Shown here piece after piece: positions 27,444-36,241 of a DNA stretch of 64,000 nucleotides. Every line of letters begins with the position of its first letter. Position 1 is the stretch's first letter. Source of the stretch: Actinopolymorpha cephalotaxi. Its GTDB lineage: Bacteria; Actinomycetota; Actinomycetes; Propionibacteriales; Actinopolymorphaceae. The stretch spans positions 6,594,850-6,658,849 of the forward strand of contig NZ_JACBZA010000001.1 in assembly GCF_013408535.1 (NCBI RefSeq), given 5' to 3'. The notes below the pieces were generated by a model. That model saw only the letters and a list, made by a program, of their open reading frames with translations. It did no database searches and was not told the DNA's origin. The translations under genes and the position numbers were made by a program.

Positions 27444-29079
27444 TGGCGGGTGCGGCGTCCGCGATGGAGCCGGCGGCGTGGGCACCGGCGCCGGTAGTGG
27501 AGTCGGCACGACGTCGTTCACGATGCCGGTGCTCGGGGCGGACATGGAAAGCGGCACGGTGACGGAGTGGCTCGTCGGCCCCGGCGACACGGTGCACAAG
27601 GGGGACGTCGTCGCGGTCATCGACACCGCGAAGGCCGACATCGACGCGGAGTGTCTGCACTCGGGCGTGGTCGAGGAGATCCTGGTTCCAACGGGCCGGT
27701 CTGTCCCGGTGGGTACGCCGTTGGCGACGCTGCGACCGCTGCCGGCGGAGCTCCGCGAGCGGGCCGGCGAAGGAGGTGGCAGACCTGCTCGGCGGGAGCG
27801 GGGCCGTACCGGTAAGGCGCCCCGCGGAGCGCCTACCGGTCCGTTGGTGCGTCGGCTCGCCCAGGAGCTGGGTGTCGACCTCGCGCAGGTGACCGGTACG
27901 GGCAGGGGCGGCGCCATCACTCGGGCGGATGTACAGCGGGCCGCCGGCGCCGAGGTGTCGCGACGCCGCGAGCCGGCGCCACCGGAGCCGGTGCAACAGG
28001 AGCGGGTGCCACAGGTGCCGGTGCCACAGGTGCCGGTGCCACTGGAGCCGGTGCCACTGGAGCCGGTGCCACTGGAGCCGGTATCGCCGCGCCCCGAACC
28101 CGTACCGCGACCTGGTGAGCGGGCGCGCGGGATCCGGATATCCCCGTACGCGGCCCGGCTGGCCGCCGAACTAGGCGTCGCCCCAGCCACGATCCATGGA
28201 ACGGGGCCGGGCGGGGCGATCCGGGCGGTGGACGTGCGGACCGCACACGCGCGCGAAGTGGAAGCGCCGCCCAGCGAGGCAATCCGCGAGGCGGTCCTCG
28301 AGCCGATGCGTGAGCGCCCCGTCGAGGCGCCCGCCCTCCCCGCACCGCGGCGGCCTGCCGGCGCCCGAGACCTGCAGGCCGGGGCCCGCGACCGGATCGC
28401 CGCGATGCGGGCGACGACCGCCAGGTTGATGGCGCGTTCGAAGCGGGAGATCCCGCACTACTACCTCAGTACGACCATCGACCTGGCCGAGGCGCTCGGC
28501 TGGCTTCGCGGCCGCAACCTGGAGTTGCCGGTCGAGGAGCGGATCGTTCCCGCGGCCGTGCTGTTGAAGGCGACGGCGCTGGCCGCCGATCGCGTACCCG
28601 AGATGAACGGCTTCTGGCGGAACGACCGGTTCGAGCCCGCGCCGGAGGTGAACCTCGGTGTCGCTGTCTCGGTCCGCGGCGGTGGGCTCATAACCCCCGC
28701 TCTGCTCGACGTGGCCGGAGTACCGCTCGAAACGCTGATGGCCCGCCTGCGCGACCTCGTGGGCAGGGCACGCTCGGGCCGTCTGCGCGGCGCGGAACTC
28801 GCCGCCGGCACGCTCACGGTCACCAACCTTGGGGACCTCGGTGTGGACAGCGTGTACGGCGTCATCTACCCGCCCCAGGTGGCACTGGTCGGGTTCGGGC
28901 GGGTCGTCGAACGTCCCTGGGCGGAAGGGGGAATGCTCGGGGTCCGGCCCACGGTGACCGCCACGCTTTCGGCGGACCACCGGGCCAGCGACGGGAGCAT
29001 CGGTGGGCGGTTCCTGGCCGAGATCGCCCGCCTGGTCGCACGCCCCGAAGTGCCGGGGGAACGGGGGGTCGTGGGATGA
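27433..29079 (+). CDS. Dihydrolipoamide acyltransferase (E2) with two peripheral-subunit-binding domains
   Basis: The protein has 548 residues. A lipoyl domain spans about residues 27-100 with attachment lysine K67 in [10 protein letters not shown]. Two separate E3/E1-binding domains follow, at about 134-171 ([24 protein letters not shown]) and 233-271 ([26 protein letters not shown]). Between them lies a Pro/Val/Glu linker of [12 protein letters not shown] repeats. The catalytic acyltransferase domain ends with [18 protein letters not shown], carrying the DHRxxDG active site. One lipoyl domain with two binding domains is unusual. No E3 (lipoamide dehydrogenase) gene is in the operon, so E3 must be supplied elsewhere. 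The stop overlaps the ACP start by four bases. Confidence 0.87.
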   Translation: MAGSGGCGVRDGAGGVGTGAGSGVGTTSFTMPVLGADMESGTVTEWLVGPGDTVHKGDVVAVIDTAKADIDAECLHSGVVEEILVPTGRSVPVGTPLATLRPLPAELRERAGEGGGRPARRERGRTGKAPRGAPTGPLVRRLAQELGVDLAQVTGTGRGGAITRADVQRAAGAEVSRRREPAPPEPVQQERVPQVPVPQVPVPLEPVPLEPVPLEPVSPRPEPVPRPGERARGIRISPYAARLAAELGVAPATIHGTGPGGAIRAVDVRTAHAREVEAPPSEAIREAVLEPMRERPVEAPALPAPRRPAGARDLQAGARDRIAAMRATTARLMARSKREIPHYYLSTTIDLAEALGWLRGRNLELPVEERIVPAAVLLKATALAADRVPEMNGFWRNDRFEPAPEVNLGVAVSVRGGGLITPALLDVAGVPLETLMARLRDLVGRARSGRLRGAELAAGTLTVTNLGDLGVDSVYGVIYPPQVALVGFGRVVERPWAEGGMLGVRPTVTATLSADHRASDGSIGGRFLAEIARLVARPEVPGERGVVG

Positions 29080-29324
29080 CGCCGGAGGAAGCGCGGGGTG
29101 TGGTGCTGGCGGCGCTGCGGCAGACGGCGCCGGAGGTGGATGTGGGCAAACTCGACCCGGACGCGCCCCTACGGGAGACGGTGGAACTCGACTCGCTGGA
29201 CTTCGAGAACTTCGTGGTTCAGCTCAGCGAAGGCGCCGGCCGCCGGATCGAGGAGGACGACTATCCGCGTCTCGCCACCATGACCGAGTGTGTGCGGTTT
29301 CTCGCGGACGGCGGCGACCGGTGA
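29076..29324 (+). CDS. Acyl carrier protein-like protein
   Basis: The protein has 82 residues, acidic, with the phosphopantetheine site VELDSLDFENFVV (Ser40 in DSL) and a typical four-helix layout (RGVVLAALRQTAPEVDVGKLDPDAPLRE at the start). It is translationally coupled to E2 (ATGA overlap), so it is the last gene of the operon beginning with hpf. Carrier proteins are normally found with fatty-acid or polyketide enzymes; beside an E2 it might hold octanoate for lipoyl assembly or receive an acyl group, which is inference. Confidence 0.8.
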   Translation: MTPEEARGVVLAALRQTAPEVDVGKLDPDAPLRETVELDSLDFENFVVQLSEGAGRRIEEDDYPRLATMTECVRFLADGGDR

Positions 29325-29391
29325 CGCATGTCGGTGGGCCCGCCTACGGTGTTCCCACCGACCACGACGAAGGTATCGGCGAGGACGTGAC

Positions 29392-30399
29392 ATGACCAGT
29401 TCCGTGGCTACAGGTGATCAGCGGGTGGCGCGCGACCAGCAGGGGGAGCTGGGCGGTGTGCTCGACCGGCACCGGGTCGAGCTGACCGGCTACTGCTACC
29501 GCATGCTCGGCTCGGCGTTCGAGGCCGAGGACGCCGTGCAGGACACCATGCTGCGGGCCTGGCGTTACCACGACCGGTACGACGGGCGGGCCTCGCTGCG
29601 CTCGTGGCTCTACCGCATCGCCACCAACGTGTGCCTCGACGCGCTCGAGGGGCGAAAGCGCCGAGCCCGGCCGATGGATCTCGGGCCGGCGCAGACGGCG
29701 GACAACTTCGCTCTCGGTGAGCCGCTCCCGGACGCCGTGTGGGTGCAACCCGTGGTTGACGGGCAGGTGGTGCCGGCGTCGGGCGACCCGGCCGAGGTGG
29801 CCCTGGCGCGCGAGTCGATCCGGCTGGCGTTCGTGGCCGCGCTGCAGCATCTGCCGCCTCGCCAGCGCGCCGTGCTGATCCTGCGGGAGGTGCTGCGCTG
29901 GCGGGCCGCCGAGGTCGCCGAACTCCTCGACACCACCGTGGCGTCGGTCAACAGCGCCCTGCAGCGTGCTCGGGCGACGCTGGAGGCGATCGACGTGACC
30001 TCCGCCGAGCCGGTACGCATGGACGACGAGGGCCAGAAGAAGCTGCTGGCGCGTTACGTCGACGCGTTCGAACGCTACGACATGGACGCTCTGGTGGCCC
30101 TGCTGCACGAGGACGCCACCCTGTCCATGCCGCCGTACGCCCTGTGGGTGCACGGTCCGGCGGAGATCACCACCTGGATGAGCGGTCCCGGGATCGGGTG
30201 CGCGGGTTCCCTGCTGGTCCCGGTCGCGGTGAACGGCTCACCGGCGTTCGGTCAGTACCGACGGGACCCGGCCGGTGGTTACGTCGCGTTCGCTCTGCAG
30301 GTGATCGAGGTCGCCGACGGTGCGGTGACGGCGATCAACGCGTTCCTGGATACGGAGAAGATGTTCCCGTTCGCCGGCCTCCCGCTGCGCCGGGACTGA
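29392..30399 (+). CDS. ECF sigma factor with C-terminal SnoaL-like domain, paralogue A
   Basis: The protein has 335 residues. Region 2 reads [33 protein letters not shown] with [16 protein letters not shown]; region 4 reads [47 protein letters not shown]. Residues about 210-330 form a SnoaL/NTF2-like domain ([52 protein letters not shown]). This is the SigG/TIGR02960 type, in which the tail replaces an anti-sigma factor. The ATG at 29392 has GAGGA upstream. It is 68 bp after the ACP gene, and its 3' end overlaps the convergent DoxX gene by 65 bases. Confidence 0.88.
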   Translation: MTSSVATGDQRVARDQQGELGGVLDRHRVELTGYCYRMLGSAFEAEDAVQDTMLRAWRYHDRYDGRASLRSWLYRIATNVCLDALEGRKRRARPMDLGPAQTADNFALGEPLPDAVWVQPVVDGQVVPASGDPAEVALARESIRLAFVAALQHLPPRQRAVLILREVLRWRAAEVAELLDTTVASVNSALQRARATLEAIDVTSAEPVRMDDEGQKKLLARYVDAFERYDMDALVALLHEDATLSMPPYALWVHGPAEITTWMSGPGIGCAGSLLVPVAVNGSPAFGQYRRDPAGGYVAFALQVIEVADGAVTAINAFLDTEKMFPFAGLPLRRD

Positions 30400-30820
30400 C
30401 ACGGCGGAAGAGTTCCCCGGTGCTGCCGCGGCGCCCCCAGGCGATGAAGCCGACGACCACCGCGACGATCACCGGGGTGGCGGCGTTCTTGCCGTCCATG
30501 ACGGTGACCTGGGTGATGAACGCGCCCACCATCAGGCCGATGTACGCGAGGGCGGCCAGGCCGGCAAGTAACGGGACGAGGAGCGCGATCGCACCGGCGA
30601 GCTCGAGGCTGCCGGTGAGGTATATGAACCAGTCGCCGAAGCCGATCTTGTCGAAGATGACCGTCGCGGAGGGGTGGGCGATGAGCTTCGGTACCCCACT
30701 CGCCAGGAAGAAGGCGGCGGTGAGCGCCTGCACCACCCACAGCGTGACGTTCATCCGGCGGCCCGGTCGGTGACCGGCTCGCTCCGCCGAGGGGGTGGGG
30801 GCGTTCGCTGTCGTGCTCAT
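30335..30820 (-). CDS. DoxX-family membrane protein
   Basis: The protein has 161 residues with four membrane helices (VTLWVVQALTAAFFLASGVPKLI, FIYLTGSLELAGAIALLVPLL, AALAYIGLMVGAFITQ, ATPVIVAVVVGFIAWG) and the DoxX signature FxxSGVPKL. DoxX/DoxD-like proteins are small inner-membrane proteins linked to redox stress; no single activity is known. The start is at 30820 with AGGAAG upstream. The last 21 codons lie antisense to the sigma factor gene, so the C-terminal Arg/Gly/Ser-rich tail is probably incidental. Confidence 0.8.
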   Translation of the reverse strand: MSTTANAPTPSAERAGHRPGRRMNVTLWVVQALTAAFFLASGVPKLIAHPSATVIFDKIGFGDWFIYLTGSLELAGAIALLVPLLAGLAALAYIGLMVGAFITQVTVMDGKNAATPVIVAVVVGFIAWGRRGSTGELFRRVSPGAAGGRRTGTSSPYPGTR

Positions 30821-30911
30821 GGCTTCCTCCGGCTCCGCCGTCTGCGCCCGTGGTGCCGGTAGCTCCGGCCGCTCCTGGGTCTTCGTGAGCTTTGACGACG
30901 GCGATCCACGG

Positions 30912-30950
30912 AACTCATCGGTGTGATCCAAGCTGGGTGACCGATGAGTT
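30912..30950. promoter_or_regulatory. 11-bp perfect inverted repeat between doxX and STAS genes
   Basis: AACTCATCGGT at 30912-30922 is matched by its exact reverse complement at 30940-30950, 17 bases apart. It lies in the 157-bp divergent promoter region, 28 bp before the STAS gene and 92 bp before doxX. It could be an operator with two half sites or a hairpin. Confidence 0.55.
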
Positions 30951-30977
30951 GCGGACGGTCGGCGGGTCGAAGAGATC

Positions 30978-31469
30978 GTGGACGACGGGTGGGGAACACG
31001 AGGGCGAACCGACGATGACGAACGGTCTTCGCCGGACGCTGCTGCGGGTGGGGCGGTGGTGGTCTTCCTGGAGGGACCGATCGAGCGGTCGGAGATCCCG
31101 GATCTGTGCGCGCGGTTCGCGGCACTGCTGGGCGAACGACCCGGCCGGAGCGTCATCTGCGACGTGGCCGGGCTCACCGAGTCGGATGCGGTCGCGGTGG
31201 AGGCGTTGGCCCGGTTGCAGCTGACCGCGGGCCGGCTCGGCCGCCGCCTGTGGCTGCGGCATGCCCCGTGCGGATTACGCCGGCTGATCGCGCTGGTCGG
31301 ACTGGCCGACGTGGTGCCGTCGTTGCCGGCAGGCATGCGGATGGAGCCAGCCGACGGTGGTTCAGGGATCGAAGGTGCTTCAGGGGTCGAGTCGCGGCGG
31401 CAGCCCGAACAACGGGAACCACCGGTCGGTGTCGAGGAAGTTGTTCAGCCCGACGATCCGGCCCCCTGA
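30978..31469 (+). CDS. STAS-domain protein
   Basis: The protein has 163 residues. Residues about 27-120 form a STAS fold ([75 protein letters not shown]), as in anti-sigma factor antagonists and MlaB-like proteins. The usual phospho-acceptor Ser/Thr position is replaced in part by ESDAVAVE, so it may not be an RsbV-type switch. The last 30 residues read antisense through the end of the neighbouring sigma factor gene. The GTG start is weakly supported. The position between two sigma factor genes hints at a regulatory role. Confidence 0.65.
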   Translation: MDDGWGTRGRTDDDERSSPDAAAGGAVVVFLEGPIERSEIPDLCARFAALLGERPGRSVICDVAGLTESDAVAVEALARLQLTAGRLGRRLWLRHAPCGLRRLIALVGLADVVPSLPAGMRMEPADGGSGIEGASGVESRRQPEQREPPVGVEEVVQPDDPAP

Positions 31470-32411
31470 GATCTCGATGACCTGCAGGGCCCACGGCTCG
31501 TAGCCACCGTCGGCGGCCGGGCGGTACTGACCGAAGGCGGGCGAGCCGTTGGCGACGGTCGGCAGGAGCCGCGACCCGCGGCAGCCGCTGCCGGTGCCGA
31601 CCATCCACGCCTGGATCTCCGCGTGTCCCCGCAGCCACAGGTCGAACGGCGGCATCGACAGCGTGGCGTCCTCGCGCAGCAACGAGGTGAGGGACTCCAG
31701 GTCGTAGCGCTCGAACGCGTCGACGTACCGCTTGAGCAGGTCGCGCTGCTCGTCGTTCAGCGGCGCGTACACGTCGGACTCGGTGACGTTGGCGGACGCC
31801 AGTGTGGCGCGGGCGCGCTGGAGGGCGCTGTTGACCGACGCGACCGTGGTGCCGAGGAGTTCGGCGACCTCGTTGGCGTGCCATTCCAGCACCTCACGCA
31901 GGATCAGCACGGCCCGCTGGCGGGGAGGAAGGTGCTGCAACGCGGACACGAACGCGAGGCGTACGGTCTCCCGGCGGGCGGCCACCTCGGCGGGGTCGGC
32001 GTCCTCGGCCACCACCCGGCCGTCGGGGATCGGCTCCAGCCAGGTCACCTCCGGCAGCGCGCCCGGGAGTGGTGCGGACGCGGTGGAGGCGGCCTGGAGA
32101 TCCATCGGCCGGGCCCGGCGGTTGCGGCCGTTCAGCAGGTCGAGGCAGACGTTGGTGGCGATGCGGTAGAGCCAGGAGCGGAACGCGGCCCGCCCCTCGA
32201 AGCGGTCGAAGGCCCGCCACGCCCGGACCAGCGTCTCCTGCACGGCGTCCTCGGCCTCGAACCCCGAGCCGAGCATGCGGTAGCAGTAGCCGGTCAGCTC
32301 GGTCCGATGCCGTTCGAGGCTCGCCTCGAGTTCGGCGGCGTTGCGTGGCACCTCGCGGACGGCGGTCGCTGTCACGCCAGTCGCTGTCACGCCGGTCGCG
32401 GCTTCGGTCAT
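31380..32411 (-). CDS. ECF sigma factor with C-terminal SnoaL-like domain, paralogue B
   Basis: The protein has 343 residues and is clearly paralogous to the sigma factor at 29392. Region 2 reads [35 protein letters not shown]; region 4 is [47 protein letters not shown]. The SnoaL-like tail has [34 protein letters not shown] and [21 protein letters not shown]. It differs in a Thr/Ala-rich N-terminus built of ATGVT repeats. It converges on the STAS gene and overlaps it by 90 bases. The two paralogues face each other across doxX and STAS. Confidence 0.88.
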   Translation of the reverse strand: MTEAATGVTATGVTATAVREVPRNAAELEASLERHRTELTGYCYRMLGSGFEAEDAVQETLVRAWRAFDRFEGRAAFRSWLYRIATNVCLDLLNGRNRRARPMDLQAASTASAPLPGALPEVTWLEPIPDGRVVAEDADPAEVAARRETVRLAFVSALQHLPPRQRAVLILREVLEWHANEVAELLGTTVASVNSALQRARATLASANVTESDVYAPLNDEQRDLLKRYVDAFERYDLESLTSLLREDATLSMPPFDLWLRGHAEIQAWMVGTGSGCRGSRLLPTVANGSPAFGQYRPAADGGYEPWALQVIEISGGRIVGLNNFLDTDRWFPLFGLPPRLDP

Positions 32412-32863
32412 CGGATGTACTCCTGTCGATCAGCGTCGATCCCCGGCCGCGTCGAGCAGTGGTGAGCAGCATTGAGCAGCAGCCTCGATCCGCGCCGACA
32501 CCGGATCCAGGCCCCGGACACGAACGTCTGGGCATCGTAACGGCCGGGTCCGACAAAGCGCACTACCTGAGGTCGCCGGTCGCGATCCCGGCGACGAAGT
32601 GACGCGCGGTCAGCAGAGATCGGGGCCGCGGGGATCGGGGCCGCGGGGATCGGCGCCGCGGGGAGGGGGACATCGCATGCGCCGCGCCGGTGACCCCGGT
32701 CCATGGGGACCCAGTCCACCCGGGAGGTTCGGAGAGCTGCATAAAGGTCCGGATCAATTGGCGCGTGATTGCGCTGCCCACCTGGTCGGCCGATCAGGCA
32801 TTGGTACTGTCCTTTGTCTTGGCCTTTTCGTCCGGGCGTGGACGACGAGTGGACGGAGTGCGG
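32412..32863. other. 452-bp spacer between sigma factor B and nanE
   Basis: No gene is convincing. It holds GATCGGGGCCGCGGG-type repeats of about 15 bases (32621-32665) and a locally AT-richer stretch (about 32730-32830) that probably contains the nanE promoter, including the near-palindrome listed separately. Confidence 0.5.
32781..32798 (+). promoter_or_regulatory. 18-bp near-palindrome upstream of nanE
   Basis: CCTGGTCGGCCGATCAGG is symmetric except for one base pair. It lies 66 bp before the nanE ATG. GntR/HutC-type regulators of amino-sugar genes often bind sites containing GGTC-type half sites, and a gntR gene ends this cluster, so it is a candidate operator. Confidence 0.35.
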
Positions 32864-33589
32864 ATGGCGACCGGCCCCGAGGTGACCCCCGAGATAAGTG
32901 CAGCGGTGAGCCCGGCGGTGCGGGCGCTCGAGGGCGGACTGGTGGTGTCCTGTCAGGCAGGTGCCGGCCATCCGCTGGCCGACCCGGATGTCATCGCACG
33001 GCTCGCGGCATGCGCGGAGGCAGGCGGCGCGGTCGGCGTACGCGTCGAGTCGGCTGCGGACGTGCGCGCGGTGCGGGCACGGATCAAGCTGCCCGTCATC
33101 GGCATCCGCAAGGTCGACGTGGGTGCGCACCGTCCGTTCATCACCCCGGCGCTGGCCGACTGCGCCGCGCTCGCCGAGGCGGGCGCCGACATCATCGCGC
33201 TGGAGGCGGTACCCGACAACCGCGCGAGCGCCGACGAGGCGGCCGGCCTGATCCGGGCCGTTCGCGAGCAACTCGGCCGCCCGGTGATGGCCGACGTCGC
33301 CACCCTGGAGGAGGGCCTGGCGGCGTGGGCGGCCGGAGCGGACCTGGTGGGTACCACCCTGTCCGGCTACACCCGTGCCTCGGCTTCCCGGGTCGGCCCC
33401 GACCTCGCCCTGGTGGCCGACCTCGCCCGGCACGGGGTGCGCGCTGTCCTGGAGGGGCGGGTGGACCGGCCCGAGCAGGTCCGGGCGGCCTTCGAGGCGG
33501 GCGCGTGGACGGTGGTGGTGGGTACGGCGATCACCGACCCGATCTCGCTGACCCGCCGGTACGCGGCCGGTGCGCCCCGCGGCGTGTGA
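32864..33589 (+). CDS. nanE: N-acetylmannosamine-6-phosphate 2-epimerase
   Basis: The protein has 241 residues, a full TIM barrel: GGLVVSCQAGAGHPLADPDVIARLAACAEAGGAVGVRVES, LPVIGIRKVDVGAHRPFITP, ALAEAGADIIALEAVPD, MADVATLEEGLAAWAAGADLVGTTLSGYT and EGRVDRPEQVRAAFEAGAWTVVVGTAITDP. This is the NanE family, which converts ManNAc-6-P to GlcNAc-6-P in sialic acid and amino-sugar breakdown. The IGIRK lysine is the expected catalytic base. The ATG at 32864 has GGAG five bases upstream. It heads a cluster with DUF4127, a BadF/NAGK kinase and a GntR regulator. Confidence 0.88.
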   Translation: MATGPEVTPEISAAVSPAVRALEGGLVVSCQAGAGHPLADPDVIARLAACAEAGGAVGVRVESAADVRAVRARIKLPVIGIRKVDVGAHRPFITPALADCAALAEAGADIIALEAVPDNRASADEAAGLIRAVREQLGRPVMADVATLEEGLAAWAAGADLVGTTLSGYTRASASRVGPDLALVADLARHGVRAVLEGRVDRPEQVRAAFEAGAWTVVVGTAITDPISLTRRYAAGAPRGV

Positions 33590-33609
33590 GGGGTGTGCTC
33601 GTGAAGGGT

Positions 33610-33644
33610 GTGCTCCGTGCTCCGTGCTCCGTGCTCCGTGCTCC
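33610..33644 (+). repeat. 7-bp tandem repeat GTGCTCC, five copies
   Basis: Five exact head-to-tail copies of GTGCTCC lie in the 119-bp gap between nanE and the DUF4127 gene. Confidence 0.85.
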
Positions 33645-33708
33645 GTGGCCGGTGCGCCCCGCGGTCGGTCGGAGAAGCTTGATTTCCTGAACCCTGGAAG
33701 GGATTCCC

Positions 33709-35226
33709 ATGCGCATCGCGTTGTTGCCCCTGGACGAGCGACCCGTCAACGCGACCTTGCCCGCGCACATCGCGGCGATCGCGGGCGCGGAGGTGCTCAC
33801 CCCGCCGGCGGAGCTGCTGCCGCGGATGCGGACGCCCGGACGCGCCGACGAGCTGGCCGGCTGGCTGGCGGAGGTGGCCGGTGAGGTCGACGCGCTCGTG
33901 GTGTCGCTGGACACGCTGGGGTACGGCGGGCTGATCGGTTCGCGGACGACCCAGGACGCGGCTTCGGCGGTGGTGGAGCGGCTGGCGGTGCTGGAGCGCA
34001 TCCGGCCCCGTCATCCCCGGCTGCCGATCACCGCGGTGACGACGGTGATGCGCGCGTCGCGTTCGTACAGCCCGGCGGAGGAACCGGAGTACTGGTCCCG
34101 GCACGGTGTCGAACTGCACGACCTGGGTGGTGCGCTGCACCGGGAGTTCCTCGGCGAGCCGCACGAACGTGAGCGGCTGACCGCGGCGGTGCCGGCCGAC
34201 GTACAGGCCGACTTCTGGTTGCGGCGGCTGCGCAACCACACCGTCGACCTGTTCACCCTCGGCCTGGCCGGGCGGGGAACGCTGGACACGCTGCTGGTGA
34301 CCGCCGACGACACCGCGCCGCGGGCGGCGGGTTCGCTGGAGCAGGTCTGGCTGCGGCACTGGGTGTCGGCGACCGGGCTGGGCACCCGGGTGCTGATGTA
34401 TCCGGGCGCGGACGAGGTGGGGTCGGTGCTCGTGGCCCGCGCCCTGGCCGACGGTGAGCAGGTAGAGGAGGAGGTGCGGATCGCGGTCGAGTTCCGCGAG
34501 GAGGGCGGTGCGGACCGGATCGCGCCGTACGAGAACGTCCCGATCGCCGCGGGGGTCGCCCGGCAGATCGCCGCCGCCGGTGCCGAGGTCGTGCCTTTCG
34601 GGGGAGAGCATGATGACGCGGACGCGGTGATCGTGGTGCACGCGCCGGATCCGCGTCGCGGCGATCAGACCCGCCGCGGCGAGGCCACCGACCAGGCGGT
34701 CGTGGACGCGGTCGTGGATCGGGTGGCCGAACTGGTCGAGGCGGGCAGCAGTGTCGGCGTGGCCGACGTGCGGTACGTCAACGGGGCCGATCCCGCCCTG
34801 GTCCGTGCGCTCGCCGAACGCGGCGTGCTGGACCGGATCACGGCGTACGGCGGCTGGAACACCGCGGGCAACACGGTCGGCTCGGTGGTGGCCGCGCTGG
34901 TCGCGCACGTCGTCGGGCACCGTCGTGGCGGCGTCGACGAGATCGCGCAGAGCCGGCTGCGGTGGCACCGGATCGTGGAGGACTACGCGTACCAGGCGGT
35001 TGTCCGCGGCGAGCTGGCGCAGGAACAGCCGTACGGTGACCACATGTCCGTGCCCTTCGCCGACCAGGCCGACGTCGAGAGCTACCTGGAGCGCTGCGCG
35101 AAGCGGCTGCCGGAGGTGGCCGAGCAGCTGGGCGGGGCCGACGCGCGCCGGTGGCTGGTCACGTCGCCGCGGCTGCCGTGGGGGCGGACGTTCGAGATCG
35201 ACTTCGACCTGGTGCCGCGCACGTGA
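33709..35226 (+). CDS. DUF4127 family protein
   Basis: The protein has 505 residues. It begins MRIALLPLDERPVNATLP and contains VVSLDTLGYGGLIGSRTT, DFWLRRLRNH, LLVTADDTAPRAAGSLEQ, VLMYPGADEVG and TAYGGWNTAGNTVGSVVAALVAH, which are the conserved blocks of DUF4127. No signal peptide. The family has no established activity; the many conserved Asp, Arg and His residues suggest a hydrolase or carbohydrate-active enzyme. Its position between nanE and the kinase points to amino-sugar or glycan breakdown. GAAGGG precedes the ATG. The next gene starts about 20 bases after its stop. Confidence 0.85.
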   Translation: MRIALLPLDERPVNATLPAHIAAIAGAEVLTPPAELLPRMRTPGRADELAGWLAEVAGEVDALVVSLDTLGYGGLIGSRTTQDAASAVVERLAVLERIRPRHPRLPITAVTTVMRASRSYSPAEEPEYWSRHGVELHDLGGALHREFLGEPHERERLTAAVPADVQADFWLRRLRNHTVDLFTLGLAGRGTLDTLLVTADDTAPRAAGSLEQVWLRHWVSATGLGTRVLMYPGADEVGSVLVARALADGEQVEEEVRIAVEFREEGGADRIAPYENVPIAAGVARQIAAAGAEVVPFGGEHDDADAVIVVHAPDPRRGDQTRRGEATDQAVVDAVVDRVAELVEAGSSVGVADVRYVNGADPALVRALAERGVLDRITAYGGWNTAGNTVGSVVAALVAHVVGHRRGGVDEIAQSRLRWHRIVEDYAYQAVVRGELAQEQPYGDHMSVPFADQADVESYLERCAKRLPEVAEQLGGADARRWLVTSPRLPWGRTFEIDFDLVPRT

Positions 35227-35245
35227 GGACGCGAAGGTGGGTGGC

Positions 35246-36238
35246 GTGAGGATCGCGGCGGTCGACGGCGGGCAGACCGGCCTGCGGCTGCGGGTGGTCG
35301 GGCCGGACGGGAGTACGGCGACGGCGACGGCCGGCGGGTTCGACTACGACGCGGGTGACCCGGCGGCGACCGTACTCGCGCTGGTGAAGCAGGCCTGGGA
35401 CCGGCTGCCCGCGGCCGGGCGCGAGCCGGTCGACCGGGTCGGCATGGGCCTGACCGGTGACCACCGGCCCGAGGAGGTACGCCGGATCGAGGCCGGAGTG
35501 GCGGACCTGCTGGGAGCGGGGCAGGTGGAGGTACGCATTGCCCACGACGCGGTGACCGCGCACCTCGGCGCGCTGGGCGGGGCGCCCGGCGTGGTCGTGG
35601 TCGCGGGTACCGGCGTGGTGGCGCTGGCGAGGACCGGCGATCGTGACGGCTCGGGTGCGGGTGCGGGTGCGGGTGCGGGTGCGGGGGTGACCGCGCGGGT
35701 CGACGGCTGGGGTCATCTGCTCGGGGACGAGGGCGGCGGGTTCGCGGTCGGCCGGCATGGACTGCGGGCCGCACTCGCGGCGTACGACGGACGGGGGCCG
35801 CGGACCGCGCTCGCCGCCGCCGCGGTGGACCGGTTCGGGCCCCTGGACGGGCTGCCGCGCCGGCTCTACGGGACCGGCGCGACGGTGGCCGACGTGGCGG
35901 GGTTCAGCCGGCAGGTGGCCGAGGCGGCCCGGGCCGGTGACCCGGTGGCGGTGGGGATCTGGCGCGACGGTGTGGCCGCGTTGGTGGGTACGACCCGCGC
36001 CGCGGTGAGCCGCTACCTGGAGCTGACCGCTGACCAGCAGCCGGCGGCTGAGCCGGGCACGGTGGCGGTGTCGTGGGCGGGCGGGCTGATGGGGGTGGCC
36101 GACCTGGTGCGGGACCCGTGGCGCCGGCGGGTCGCGGCCGAGATCCCGCAGACTCGCGTGGTCGATCCCGTCGGAGACGGCCTGGACGGCGCCGTCCTGC
36201 TCGCCACCGGCAACGGCCACGGCCGCACCCACGGGTAG
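35246..36238 (+). CDS. BadF/BadG/NagK-type sugar kinase, probably N-acetylglucosamine kinase
   Basis: The protein has 330 residues of the ASKHA kinase fold. It starts VRIAAVDGGQTGLRLRVVG (phosphate 1 loop DGGQT) and contains AHDAVTAHLGALGGAPGVVVVAGTGVVALA (phosphate 2 region) and GWGHLLGDEGGGFAVGRHGLRAAL, typical of the BadF/N-acetylglucosamine kinase family. A Gly-Ala repeat (GAGAGAGAG) encoded by a 6-bp DNA repeat interrupts a loop near residue 135. It would phosphorylate an amino sugar feeding NanE. The GTG at 35246 follows GAAGGTGG. It ends three bases from the convergent gntR gene. Confidence 0.82.
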   Translation: MRIAAVDGGQTGLRLRVVGPDGSTATATAGGFDYDAGDPAATVLALVKQAWDRLPAAGREPVDRVGMGLTGDHRPEEVRRIEAGVADLLGAGQVEVRIAHDAVTAHLGALGGAPGVVVVAGTGVVALARTGDRDGSGAGAGAGAGAGVTARVDGWGHLLGDEGGGFAVGRHGLRAALAAYDGRGPRTALAAAAVDRFGPLDGLPRRLYGTGATVADVAGFSRQVAEAARAGDPVAVGIWRDGVAALVGTTRAAVSRYLELTADQQPAAEPGTVAVSWAGGLMGVADLVRDPWRRRVAAEIPQTRVVDPVGDGLDGAVLLATGNGHGRTHG

Positions 36239-36241
36239 GTA

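Noticed and set aside
33590..33708. Small gene between nanE and the DUF4127 gene
   Set aside because: The open frames there are only the GTGCTCC repeat read through; no ribosome-binding site or motif.
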